Assembly: GCA_900167925.1 (NCBI GenBank)
Contig: FUZM01000002.1
Location: forward strand, 124,001 to 188,000
Source of the DNA: Bacteroidales bacterium WCE2008
Lineage (GTDB): Bacteria > Bacteroidota > Bacteroidia > Bacteroidales > UBA932
Direction of reading: 5' to 3'
DNA: 64,000 nt
Position 1 is the first letter of the stretch, and each line of letters starts with the position of its first letter. This document shows, piece by piece, positions 1 through 9,000 of this stretch. The notes under the pieces were generated by a model that saw only the letters and a program-made list of their open reading frames with translations, did no database searches and was not told where the DNA came from. A program made the position numbers and the translations under genes.

Positions 1-1
1 T

Positions 2-388
2 AAGCAGCAGAAGGGAAATATCCATCTCAATATCGGCAAACCGCTTACCGAGGAAGAGATCGAGGCCGCTTCAATCTGTAACAAGAACGACCGCTACCAG
101 GCTATCCGCCATGCTGTCGACCTTCGTGTCATCGATGGTTACAAGCTCTGGCGTACCAATTACATAGCCTACGATCTTGTCAACAAATGCTTCAAGTACA
201 CCGAATATTATTCCAGGGAGGATGTTGAAGAGTTTACCGCCTACCTCGAGCATCAGCTCGACAAAGTAGAACCTACTCTCAACAGGAACGACCTGAGAGA
301 TATCTTCCTTAAGATCTACGCCAATCCGGTGCACTCAAAAGAGGCGCTTACTCAGGAAAAGGCGGCTGAAAGGTCTTATCAGCTTTAA
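2..388 (+). CDS. C-terminal part of a PlsC-like acyltransferase (5' end outside window)
   Basis: An open frame enters at the left edge and ends at the TAA at 386-388, giving about 128 residues with no start inside the window. The residues near the edge (KGNIHLNIGKPLT) resemble the strand late in bacterial glycerol-phosphate acyltransferase domains, and the rest is a charged helical tail. Family knowledge: such enzymes acylate lysophosphatidate at the inner membrane during phospholipid synthesis. The catalytic HxxxxD motif would lie outside the window, so the assignment rests on the tail only. The gene is convergent with the MscS gene and their ends overlap by about four bases. Confidence 0.55.
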   Translation, partial: KQQKGNIHLNIGKPLTEEEIEAASICNKNDRYQAIRHAVDLRVIDGYKLWRTNYIAYDLVNKCFKYTEYYSREDVEEFTAYLEHQLDKVEPTLNRNDLRDIFLKIYANPVHSKEALTQEKAAERSYQL

Positions 389-1338
389 TTCTTTGAAAGA
401 TGTACGTCTATCTGCGGGAATGGGAATTCGATTCCTTTTCCCGGGAGCGTCGTATATATGGCCTCGTTGATCTTGTGATATACGGTCCAGTAGTCTGCCG
501 ACTTTACCCAGGCCTTGAGGGAAAACTCGACTGAACTGTCCTTCAGGGCGCTGAGGACGACTGAAGGGTCGCCGGCACCCTTGGCCTTGGAATCCACGAT
601 CAGCGGCTCATTGGCAACGATTTCCATCAGGACTTCACGGACTTTGGCGGCGTCGGAGCCGTAGGCGACATCGACGTTCCAGGTCAGGCGATGATATGGT
701 CTCGCAAAGAAATTGTCGATATTGCCGTTGGAAAGAATTCCATTCGGGATAATGATTGTCTCGTTGCTGGCGGTCCGGATCTTGGTGCTGACTATGTTCA
801 CTTCGCTGACGTAGCCTTCGTAGCCCTGCGCCTTAATGAAATCGCCTGCCTTGAAAGGTTTGAATACCAGAATCATGATGCCGCCGGCGAAGTTCTGGAC
901 AGTACCGCTGAGGGCCATGCCTATTGCCATACCTCCTGCTGCCAGAAGTGCCGCCAGGGAAGTCGTGTTGATGCCGAGAGTGCCGATGGCGACTATTATG
1001 ACTATCGCAGTAAGAAGGATGCTGACGAAGCTGGTCGTGAAAGTAACCAGCGTCTTTTCAGTACCTTTCTTCTCGAACATCTTGGTCAGCAGAGACTTGA
1101 CTTTGCGGATAAGCCATATGCCGATGATATATATGAGAAGTGCTGCTAATACCTTGAGGCCGAAAGATATGGCGTCCTGCCCCAGGCCGCGCAGAAACTC
1201 ATTAGGGTTCTCGGCGAGGTTCTGGACCGCACCGCGGATATTGGTCTTCAGCGAGTCGGCGACTGCGGCCGTACTGTCTGCTCCGGCAAGGACCGGAATC
1301 TGTAAAGGAAATAGAATCATATCAGAAAAGTCTGTCAA
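385..1338 (-). CDS. MscS-family small-conductance mechanosensitive channel
   Basis: This 317-residue protein is a predicted inner-membrane channel that opens under membrane tension to release solutes during hypo-osmotic shock. After a short N-terminal region with a helix around residues 58-80, a second hydrophobic segment follows, then the Gly/Ala-rich pore helix (about residues 128-160, containing AAGGMAIGMALSGTVQNF) and the soluble MscS beta domain with a C-terminal alpha/beta part. Length and order fit the short MscS class. The start at 1338 overlaps the end of the upstream PLP-enzyme gene by 17 bases; an ATG at 1320 would remove the overlap and is a good alternative. Both genes are probably cotranscribed. 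Confidence 0.9.
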   Translation of the reverse strand: MTDFSDMILFPLQIPVLAGADSTAAVADSLKTNIRGAVQNLAENPNEFLRGLGQDAISFGLKVLAALLIYIIGIWLIRKVKSLLTKMFEKKGTEKTLVTFTTSFVSILLTAIVIIVAIGTLGINTTSLAALLAAGGMAIGMALSGTVQNFAGGIMILVFKPFKAGDFIKAQGYEGYVSEVNIVSTKIRTASNETIIIPNGILSNGNIDNFFARPYHRLTWNVDVAYGSDAAKVREVLMEIVANEPLIVDSKAKGAGDPSVVLSALKDSSVEFSLKAWVKSADYWTVYHKINEAIYTTLPGKGIEFPFPQIDVHLSKN

Positions 1339-2605
1339 TTGCCATTATTATTTCTTCTTCATTAAGCTCCGGACTCAGCACCAGATCCGGCTCTTTATGC
1401 ACGAATCCTTTCTTTGTCGCATTCAGCATGCCGCCTCCGGTTATGTTGAGCATTATTGTCTCATCTTTGGTGACCTTGCCTTCTTCAACCGCCTTGCTCA
1501 GTCCGGCGACGGCAGCCGCGGCTGCCGGAAATATATCGACTCCTTCGAGATTGAAGAACTGAAGCATCCAGTAGACTATCTCTTCATTGGTTACTTTGAA
1601 CATATCTCCGCCCGATGCTTTGAGGGTATCATATAGACCTCCGGCAATGCTGTACGGCGGTTTTCTGTTGGAAAGCACCTTTGCCAGTATGACTTCGGCG
1701 TTCCTTCTGGAAGTCTCTGCGGTCAGCGGCAGCAACTCTCTCGAACCGGCTTTCCAGGAATCGTACATTATAGTATAGGGGCTGTTCTGGCAGGCGAAAA
1801 CTTTCATGTTGTTCTTGCCGTAACGGCCGTCCTGCTCAAGCCTGTCTGCATTCTCGAATGCGGCGATTGCTCCTGTCCCGCTTCCTACAGCCTGGAAATA
1901 TGCATCCGGGATCCGTCCGATCTTCTCGACCGCCGAAAGAATGGTAGTGCCCATCCCGTCGCGCCTGGCTATGTTCTTTGCGCCACCTTCTGCGAGATAC
2001 CGCGGGTTGCGGCAGAGTTTGTCGCCGAGAGTGATTGCATCGAAATAATCGGTCCCTGCCGGAGTGGCCACTATCTTGACACACGATCTGAGCGGTTTGA
2101 GGAACCACAGGTCATGGACATTGTCCTGAGGTATGCAGATGACAACCGGAATTCCGTTGTCGGAGCAGACCTGGGCGAAGGCCCTGGCGGTATTGCCTGC
2201 CGACTGTACGACAAGTATCTGTTTCGACTTTTTCGGCAGTCTGGCGCATACAGAAAAAGCTTCGGTCTCCTTGAAGGAACAAGTCTTCATCTTAGCTCCT
2301 TTCTTCGGCCAGTAGCCGGAGAAGGTGATGTAGAGATTCTTCAGGCCCAGCTTCGCCGCAAGCCCTTTGCTTTTATATGTGACGGGAGCAGAAGAGTGCT
2401 TCAGCGTCCTCTGGATGGGCATCCAGCAAGCATATCTATATAGTCCGTCCAGCGAACTGTCGGGTGTGAAGAACCTGTTGTCGTATATTGCACGGACAAG
2501 GGACGGCGACGGTGCCTCCGGATCGGCCAGGACCCATCCGGTATCCTCCGACACTTTTCCGGTCCCGACTGTCAGAAGGGTGTATTCAGTTGGTTTGAAT
2601 GACAT
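1322..2605 (-). CDS. Cysteate synthase-like (threonine synthase family) PLP enzyme
   Basis: A 427-residue fold-type II PLP enzyme. The likely Schiff-base lysine sits in a KTCSFKETEA motif near residue 110, replacing the SFKDRG form typical of threonine synthase. A QSAGNTARA segment binds the substrate carboxylate and the glycine-rich GSGTGA segment fits the PLP phosphate cup. The overall pattern matches what is called cysteate synthase in Bacteroidota, after the Methanosarcina enzyme that makes cysteate from O-phosphoserine and sulfite. Threonine synthase is the main alternative. No thrA/thrB neighbours are present, which argues mildly against threonine synthesis. It lies just downstream of the Ca/Na exchanger gene on the same strand (3-base gap). 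Confidence 0.72.
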   Translation of the reverse strand: MSFKPTEYTLLTVGTGKVSEDTGWVLADPEAPSPSLVRAIYDNRFFTPDSSLDGLYRYACWMPIQRTLKHSSAPVTYKSKGLAAKLGLKNLYITFSGYWPKKGAKMKTCSFKETEAFSVCARLPKKSKQILVVQSAGNTARAFAQVCSDNGIPVVICIPQDNVHDLWFLKPLRSCVKIVATPAGTDYFDAITLGDKLCRNPRYLAEGGAKNIARRDGMGTTILSAVEKIGRIPDAYFQAVGSGTGAIAAFENADRLEQDGRYGKNNMKVFACQNSPYTIMYDSWKAGSRELLPLTAETSRRNAEVILAKVLSNRKPPYSIAGGLYDTLKASGGDMFKVTNEEIVYWMLQFFNLEGVDIFPAAAAAVAGLSKAVEEGKVTKDETIMLNITGGGMLNATKKGFVHKEPDLVLSPELNEEEIIMAIDRLF

Positions 2606-2608
2606 AGT

Positions 2609-3580
2609 TTAAAGTTTTATTATCAGCCAGGTCATATATGCTGCCCAGCAGACCAGCATTATCGCTCCGTCCATACGGTCGAGTCTTCTTTTCTTTCGTC
2701 CTGTCCATATAGACGTCAGAATCAGTACGCCCGACAGTACGAGGGCGCCGACGTCCACGAAATTGATTGACGCGAACGAGAGAGGCCTCACTACAGCGGC
2801 GGATCCGAGTATCAGCAGTATATTGAAGACATTGGAGCCAAGTATGTTTCCGAGGGCAAGCTGGCCTTTCTTGTGGATGGCGGCGACGACGCAGGTGGCG
2901 AGTTCCGGCAGGGAAGTGCCGCCTGCCAGTATCGTAATCGCGATGAATTTGTCGCTGACTCCGGCCATGCGGGCTATGGCTGTCGCCGAATTCACGAACA
3001 GACGCCCTCCTACGACGAGGCCTGCAAGACCGCCGAGGACCATGACGACGGACAGCCAGGTCTTCCGGGCTGCGGTTTCATGATTCCCGCTCTCGAATGC
3101 TTCGATCTGGCTGTCGTTCTTGAAGGAGAACCAGATATAGGTTGCGAAAAGTATGAGCAATATTGCGCCTTCTGCTCTTCCGAGGCCGTTGTCTCCGATG
3201 CCGAAGATCGCTCCGGACATTCCGAGGAGAAGCAGGATTATGGCGACGGCAAGATTGATCGGGATGTCGCGTTTGACGATGCTCCTGGACATGCCCATAG
3301 GCATTATTACGGCAGTTGTGCCGAGTATCAGAAGGGAGTTGAAGATGTTGGAGCCGATCACGTTTCCGACTGCGACGTCTGCGTTGCCGCTGATAGCTCC
3401 GATCATGCTGACTACGAATTCAGGGGCGGAGGTGCCCATGCCGACAATTGTGAGGCCGATCACGAATTCGCTCAGGCCTGCTTTTCTGGCAATGGAGGAG
3501 GCTCCGTTTACGAGGATTTCGGCCCCGAAGAGTATAAGTGCCAGTCCGGCAATAAGTATCAGTATCTGAAGTATAATCAT
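2609..3580 (-). CDS. Calcium/sodium antiporter (CaCA family, YrbG-like)
   Basis: A 323-residue inner-membrane exchanger with about ten hydrophobic segments and the two inverted alpha repeats of the family: GMGTSAPEF with GNVIGSNIFNS in the first half, and GGTSLPEL with GNILGSNVFNI in the second. The acidic residues in the two (S/L)PE motifs are the expected ion ligands. A longer frame reaches an ATG at 3613, but a CAAAAATA element at 3602-3609 (TATTTTTG on the minus strand, a Bacteroidota -7 box) would put the transcript start downstream of that codon, so the ATG at 3580 is preferred. The cysteate synthase-like and MscS genes follow on the same strand. Confidence 0.92.
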   Translation of the reverse strand: MIILQILILIAGLALILFGAEILVNGASSIARKAGLSEFVIGLTIVGMGTSAPEFVVSMIGAISGNADVAVGNVIGSNIFNSLLILGTTAVIMPMGMSRSIVKRDIPINLAVAIILLLLGMSGAIFGIGDNGLGRAEGAILLILFATYIWFSFKNDSQIEAFESGNHETAARKTWLSVVMVLGGLAGLVVGGRLFVNSATAIARMAGVSDKFIAITILAGGTSLPELATCVVAAIHKKGQLALGNILGSNVFNILLILGSAAVVRPLSFASINFVDVGALVLSGVLILTSIWTGRKKRRLDRMDGAIMLVCWAAYMTWLIIKL

Positions 3581-3630
3581 CGCTATTCTTATGTGAATAC
3601 ACAAAAATAACAATAATTTCCCAAAATACT

Positions 3631-4566
3631 CTATAATTCCTCAATCACGGACGAGCCTTCACGACCGTCGGCCCATTTCCACTTCTCATAAAACCTGAGC
3701 TTTCCGTTTACGGGACGCGGCTCTGAATTGCATGAACCGGATTTTGATTCTCCGTCTGTATTGATATGCCTGTAATCAAAATGAAGGTTGTTATTCTCGT
3801 CGATCGTTCCCAAAAGGAAGCCCTTAATAATTCTTCCTCCTGAATACTCAGCCCAAATGACATTTTCCTTCTGATGATAGCTGAATACGGTCTGGTCCGA
3901 TACTTCTCCGCCATCGGAATTGGATACTGCGGTAAAGTATCTGTCGTCCAGGGAAAAGACCTCTTCAGAACGCAGGAATAATGTTTTTCCCTTTTCGTAT
4001 GCTTTCCTAAGATTATCATCCCAGTTTCCCTTTCTGCTCTCTTTCTCTCTTGAGGTACCGGCAAAAAGCACGAATTCCTTTTGTTTCACGCGATTGAAAA
4101 GCCTGTCGCCGAACATGACCTTTTTCATGCTCCTGAGCAGGCCCAGCTTCTCCAACTTGTCTGCCGGATTTCCTGCCGAACAAAGGATCACGCCCTTTTC
4201 AAGCATTTTCATTGTCTTGTTTCCGTAGGCAAATCCGTAAGACCATACCCTGTCAAACCATCCTACAAGTTTTGCCGGCGCTTCCGTCCAGAAAACAGGA
4301 TAAATGAACACTATAGCATCAGAGGAATTGACCTTTTCCTGTTCTGCAAGGACATCGGCTGCAACTTCCGGAGTACTCCTGTAATATGCATCCCTCAGAT
4401 ACTCTTCTTCAGTCATATCTGCTTTGAAATCCATTTCATAGAGATCAGAAAGAACATATTCATTTCCCGAATCTACGATTCCCTTAATGAATTCATCCCT
4501 GAGATTCCTTGTCAATGAATCCCCGGATGGATGGCAATACACGATAAAAGCTTTCATATCAGTCAA
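3631..4566 (-). CDS. NAD(P)H:quinone oxidoreductase-like flavoprotein fused to a small beta-rich domain
   Basis: A 311-residue two-domain protein. Residues about 4-195 form a flavodoxin-like NAD(P)H dehydrogenase (quinone) domain: a YCHPSGDS phosphate-binding loop, then FIYPVFWTEAPAKLVGWFDR, the usual flavin/active-site strand. Residues about 205-311 match the small free-standing bacterial domain often labelled 'N-acetylglutamate synthase' in Firmicutes (SNSDGGEVSDQTVFSYHQ, then AEYSGGRIIKG and a terminal EKW motif). I regard that label as doubtful and assign no acetyltransferase activity. The join is within one continuous frame. An ATG three codons in (4557) is an alternative start. It lies 10 bases downstream of the rlmD start-proximal operon end, same strand. 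Confidence 0.8.
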   Translation of the reverse strand: MTDMKAFIVYCHPSGDSLTRNLRDEFIKGIVDSGNEYVLSDLYEMDFKADMTEEEYLRDAYYRSTPEVAADVLAEQEKVNSSDAIVFIYPVFWTEAPAKLVGWFDRVWSYGFAYGNKTMKMLEKGVILCSAGNPADKLEKLGLLRSMKKVMFGDRLFNRVKQKEFVLFAGTSREKESRKGNWDDNLRKAYEKGKTLFLRSEEVFSLDDRYFTAVSNSDGGEVSDQTVFSYHQKENVIWAEYSGGRIIKGFLLGTIDENNNLHFDYRHINTDGESKSGSCNSEPRPVNGKLRFYEKWKWADGREGSSVIEEL

Positions 4567-4576
4567 TTCAGTTGAT

Positions 4577-5983
4577 TTATTTCTTGGTAAGCTGCACGAC
4601 CGTCTCTACATGATGGGTGTGCGGGAACATGTCAACGGGCTGGACTGCGTCAATCTTGTACATGCTTGCAAAGATGGCGAGGTCCCGTGCCTGGGATGCC
4701 GGGTTGCAGCTGACATAGACCATGCGCTCAGGGGCGGCGTCCATGATCACTTTGGCCACGTCAGGGTGGATTCCGGCTCTCGGCGGGTCGAGGATCACTA
4801 CGTCCGGGCGTCCATGTTCTTTGATGAAATCAGCCGTGAGAATGTCTTTCATGTCACCGGCGAAGAACGAGCAGTTGGTGATGCCGTTGCGGGCAGCGTT
4901 GACCTTGGCGTCTTCGATTGCTTCAGGGACATATTCGATTCCGACGACCTTGGAAGCCTTTGCGGAGACGAACTGGGCGATGGTTCCGGTGCCGGTGTAT
5001 AGGTCATATACGACTTCCTTTCCGGTCAGCGCGGCGTAGTTGCGCGCGACGCTGTAGAGCTTGTATGCCTGCGGGCTGTTGGTCTGGTAGAATGACTTCG
5101 GGCCGATCTTGAAAGTGAGGTTCTCCATCTTTTCGTAGATGGCCTCGTCGCCGTGGTAGAGTATGCACTCCTGGTCGGAGATGGAGTCGTTCAGCTTGGT
5201 GTTTATGACGTAGTAGAGCGACGAAATCTGCGGGAATTCGGCGAGTACCGAGTCGAGCAGGGAGGTGCGGGCTTTCTTGTCCTCATGAGCGAAGACGATG
5301 ATCAGCATCACGTTGCCGTCCTCTGTCGTGCGTATGAACATATTGCGCAGGAAACCATGGTTCTCCCTGATGTTGTAGAATTCGAGATCGTGGTCGAGCG
5401 CATATTTCTTGATATAAAGGCGGATGGCGTTTGAAGGCTCCTTCTGGAGGTGGCACTGCTTGATATCCAGCACTTTGTCGAAGAAGCGGCCTACGTGGAA
5501 GCCGAGTCCTGCAAGGTCTTTCCAGTCCATCGCTTCCGGGTTCTCGTCGCTGTAGAGCCACCTTTTGCAGGAGAAGGAATACTCGAGCTTATTGCGGTAG
5601 TATTCGGTCTTGTCGGAGCCGATGATAGGGGATATCTCCGGCACATCGAGATGGCCTATGCGCACAAGCTGGTCATAGACCTGCTGCTGCTTGGCTTCGA
5701 GCTGCAGCTTGTATGGAAGCGGCTGCCATTTGCATCCTCCGCATATTCCGAAGTGAGAGCAGAACGGTTCGAGCCTGTCCGGGGATGGCTTCACTATTTC
5801 TGTGATGAAGCCTTCCATATAGTTTTTCTTTTTCTTGAATACTTTTACGTTGACTACGTCGCCGGGCACGGCGAACTGTACGAAGAGTACTGCGCCATCT
5901 ACATGGGCCAATGCTTTTCCTTCTGCTGCAACTGCTTCAATGACAACGTTTTCGAGAGTTATATCCTGTTTCTTTTTCGACAT
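4577..5983 (-). CDS. rlmD: 23S rRNA (uracil-C5)-methyltransferase RlmD/RumA family
   Basis: A 468-residue SAM-dependent methyltransferase that makes 5-methyluridine in 23S rRNA (U1939 in E. coli numbering). Order: TRAM domain (about 8-66), an iron-sulfur cluster signature with Cys75, Cys81, Cys84 and Cys177, a central substrate domain, and a Rossmann methyltransferase domain with DLYTGTGTIAQF (about 327-338), LDPPRAGIHPD (about 398-408) and the catalytic Cys426 in VSCNPAS. All key residues are present. Bacteroidota have several paralogues of this family, so the target uridine (RlmD or RlmC/TrmA-like) is inferred. A promoter is visible upstream at 6009-6039. Confidence 0.9.
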   Translation of the reverse strand: MSKKKQDITLENVVIEAVAAEGKALAHVDGAVLFVQFAVPGDVVNVKVFKKKKNYMEGFITEIVKPSPDRLEPFCSHFGICGGCKWQPLPYKLQLEAKQQQVYDQLVRIGHLDVPEISPIIGSDKTEYYRNKLEYSFSCKRWLYSDENPEAMDWKDLAGLGFHVGRFFDKVLDIKQCHLQKEPSNAIRLYIKKYALDHDLEFYNIRENHGFLRNMFIRTTEDGNVMLIIVFAHEDKKARTSLLDSVLAEFPQISSLYYVINTKLNDSISDQECILYHGDEAIYEKMENLTFKIGPKSFYQTNSPQAYKLYSVARNYAALTGKEVVYDLYTGTGTIAQFVSAKASKVVGIEYVPEAIEDAKVNAARNGITNCSFFAGDMKDILTADFIKEHGRPDVVILDPPRAGIHPDVAKVIMDAAPERMVYVSCNPASQARDLAIFASMYKIDAVQPVDMFPHTHHVETVVQLTKK

Positions 5984-6008
5984 ATTCCTTTTATGATGTA
6001 TTGGAGTG

Positions 6009-6039
6009 CAAAGTTAGGTAACTCTTGCGTCAAAACAAA
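6009..6039 (-). promoter_or_regulatory. Bacteroidota-type promoter for rlmD
   Basis: On the minus strand TAACTTTG (plus 6009-6016) is preceded by TTTG (plus 6036-6039) at a 19-base spacing. This matches the TTTG-N19-TAnnTTTG layout of Bacteroidota primary promoters and lies 26 bases upstream of the rlmD start codon. Confidence 0.7.
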
Positions 6040-6092
6040 TTTTTGTGTAAGTTTGTATTTGCACCTTTTGCATACCTAATTGCCTTGATTTT

Positions 6093-9000
6093 ATGAATAA
6101 AACTCTGTATCCGCTTCTGCTGGCGGTTCTGAATATATTTATCTCGGTTTTCTCTGCAGATGCTGCCGACAATGGCGGGGAGTATGTCTTCAGAAGGGTC
6201 GGATACTCCGACGGGTTGTCCCACAGTGCCGTTCTTTCTATTTTCCAGGACAATACGGATCTTGTGTGGATGGGAACGTACGATGGACTGGACTGCTATG
6301 ACGGTTCCTCGATGCATGTCTACAGGTCTGATTTCTCTTCCGGAGGTTCTCTGACCAATAATATAATATATTCCATCTGCCAGGCGGACGGGGACAATCT
6401 CTGGGTAAATACTTTCCAGTCTCTCAACCGTCTCTCGAAAGGCTCGGGAGAAATCACCAAGGCTTTCTCTTTCAAGGGTGAGGCATATATCTCTTCGAAC
6501 AGCAAGGGCAATACCTGGCTTGTCTGCAGGGATTCCCTGTATTATTTCAATACTGTCAAGGATGATTTCATCCTGGTCGACGACTCTTTTATCCATGGCG
6601 AAGATCCGGAGCACAGGTTTTTCGTGAACGAAGACGGCGAGATGATGTATTTCGGCCGGGATGACGGAAAAGTGAGGATATATTCCGTTTCATCCTGGAA
6701 GTCCGCCCCTTCTTCCGTGACAATCAAGTATAAGGAGGAGAATTTCCACCCGAAACCTATCTCCGATATCTTCTACCAGACCGGAATGATGTGTTTCGTG
6801 GATCAGGACAAGGACCTTTATATGTATGATACCGCAAGGAACACTAAAGTATATATAAGGAACATATCCGCCCTTATCGAAGAGTATGGGTCTATCGGAG
6901 GTATCGTGCCTTTTTATGAGGACTTCCTTATAGGATTCAATGCCAACGGCCTTTTCCGGCTGAAGGCGTTCAGCAAGTATGAGGCAGAACCAGTTGACAG
7001 GAACCTGAGGATTTTCTGTCTCTATCATGATCTTCGCCAGGGAGTCATTTGGATCGGTTCCGACGGTCAGGGCGCCCTGATGTATGAGAAGAAGTATTCT
7101 ATCGCTGACAATATCATCCTGTCTTCTATCTCCAATAATCTTTCCCGGCCTGTCAGGGCTATACTTACTGATTCCAGAGGCGGAATGTGGGTTGGCACAA
7201 AGGGGGACGGAATAGTCTATTTCCCTGACTACAAGAAGGGAACGGCCGGAGGGGAGGTGATTACTCCCTCGGGACGCAGGAGCGTTATCGGTTATTCTAG
7301 GGAATCGACAGAATTCAAGGTCTATGCGATAAAGGAGAGCAGGTTCCGCGATGGTGTCTGGATCGGGGCCGGCAAAGAAGGCCTGTTGTTCTGTCCATAT
7401 GGCGGCATCCCTGTCAAAATCGCATTTCCTGCGGGAGTCTATGCGCCTGATGAGGTCCACGATATTTATGAGAAGGATAAGAACACTCTTTATATCTCCT
7501 GCGCCGGAATGGGTATCCACAAGCTGACTCTTTCCGGGAACAAGGTGATCAATGACTTGAATTATTCTTTCTATTTCGAGGGACGAGAGATAGGACTTTT
7601 CTATGCCATGAAGGCTGTCGGGGATTCGCTGCTGTATGCCGGCAGCCGTGGAGACGGAATAGTTAGGCTAGATATGAGGACGAATGAATATAGCGTCATC
7701 TCTATGCGCTATCTCTATAATGAGGCGATAGACGACATTCTGAGTCTCTGTCCTGCATCCGACGGAAGCCTATATGTCGGTACAGTCTCGGGAATGTTGC
7801 GTCTGTATAACTCCGGAGATGATGTGCGCGCTGAATTCATAGGAAAGAAGAACGGTCTTATCAATGATATGATCCATGGAATCCTCGAAGATAATGACGG
7901 CATGCTCTGGCTCGGGACGGACAGGGGACTGGTCAAGTACAACCCTTCCAACGGTCTTGCCCAGACATATCTCTTTACCGCCGGCCTGGAATTCGGGGAA
8001 TTCAGTGACGATGCATATTACAAGGATCCGAGGACCGGAAAACTCTATCTTGGCGGTAACAGAGGGCTCATAAGTCTGGCCCCTCATACTCCGGAGATGG
8101 TGCAGTATTACAGCAATATCCAGCTGAGAAGTCTCGAGGTGGCCCATGAGGAGGTGCGGTTTTCGGACTATACCGACGGCGACGGAAACCTTGTCCTGAA
8201 AGGAAGTCCGGTATCTTTCGCGGTCACGTTCGCCGTGCCTGATTACAGGGCATCCGGACTTGTGGAGTATTCGGCTTTCCTCGAGGGATATGACAAGGAA
8301 TGGTCTGTATATACCCTCGACAACAAAGTGTCCTATACTGACGTTCCTGCCGGTACTTATACCTTGCGTCTCCGCTATAAGAAGGATGTATATGATACTC
8401 TTCCGGAAGAGTTCAGTATAAAGGTCCGTATACGCAGGGGCTTCTTCAGGTCTTCGCTCTTCATGATCCTCGTCGGGCTGGCTTTCCTGGGACTTCTCGG
8501 ATACAGTGTATTCTCATACCGCAATAACAGGCGCAAGATTCAGGAAGCAAGGGATTCGGACAAGGCAATGGCCGATTTCAGGAAGAGGCTTTCGATCGCA
8601 TATGCCGATACTTACGACAATGCATCCGTCGAAAGAAGCACTCTTAGGGAGATTTCCGATTCCGTGACCAGTCTGCTTGCCGCAAGGGGAGCGCAGACCG
8701 AGGGAATCAGTTTCATTGGCCCGGAAGTTCCGTTCCCGGTCTATACGAATTATATGAAGCGCCTGCTGCTTGTCATCTATGACCATATTCTTTCGTCAGG
8801 AGGCTCAGCCGACCTTTCCTGCGAAATAGAGGACAAGTCTCTGCATATGGTCGTTTCTGCTGAAAAGAAACTGCTGGAGCCTCTGTACAGGGCCGTTTCA
8901 GGTGGTTCTGCACATAATCTTTCTTCAAGATTCTGCGAGGACAGTACGACTCAGCTGGATTTTCTCTGCATAGCTGCTCAGCAGGGGATTCCGGAGAGAA

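Noticed and set aside
836-1636. Plus-strand frame of 266 codons across the MscS and PLP-enzyme genes
   Set aside because: Crosses two real genes on the other strand and reads as low-complexity Ala/Met/Arg text.
6690-7520. Minus-strand frame of 276 codons within the PUL regulator
   Set aside because: Opposite the propeller repeats; no domain seen.
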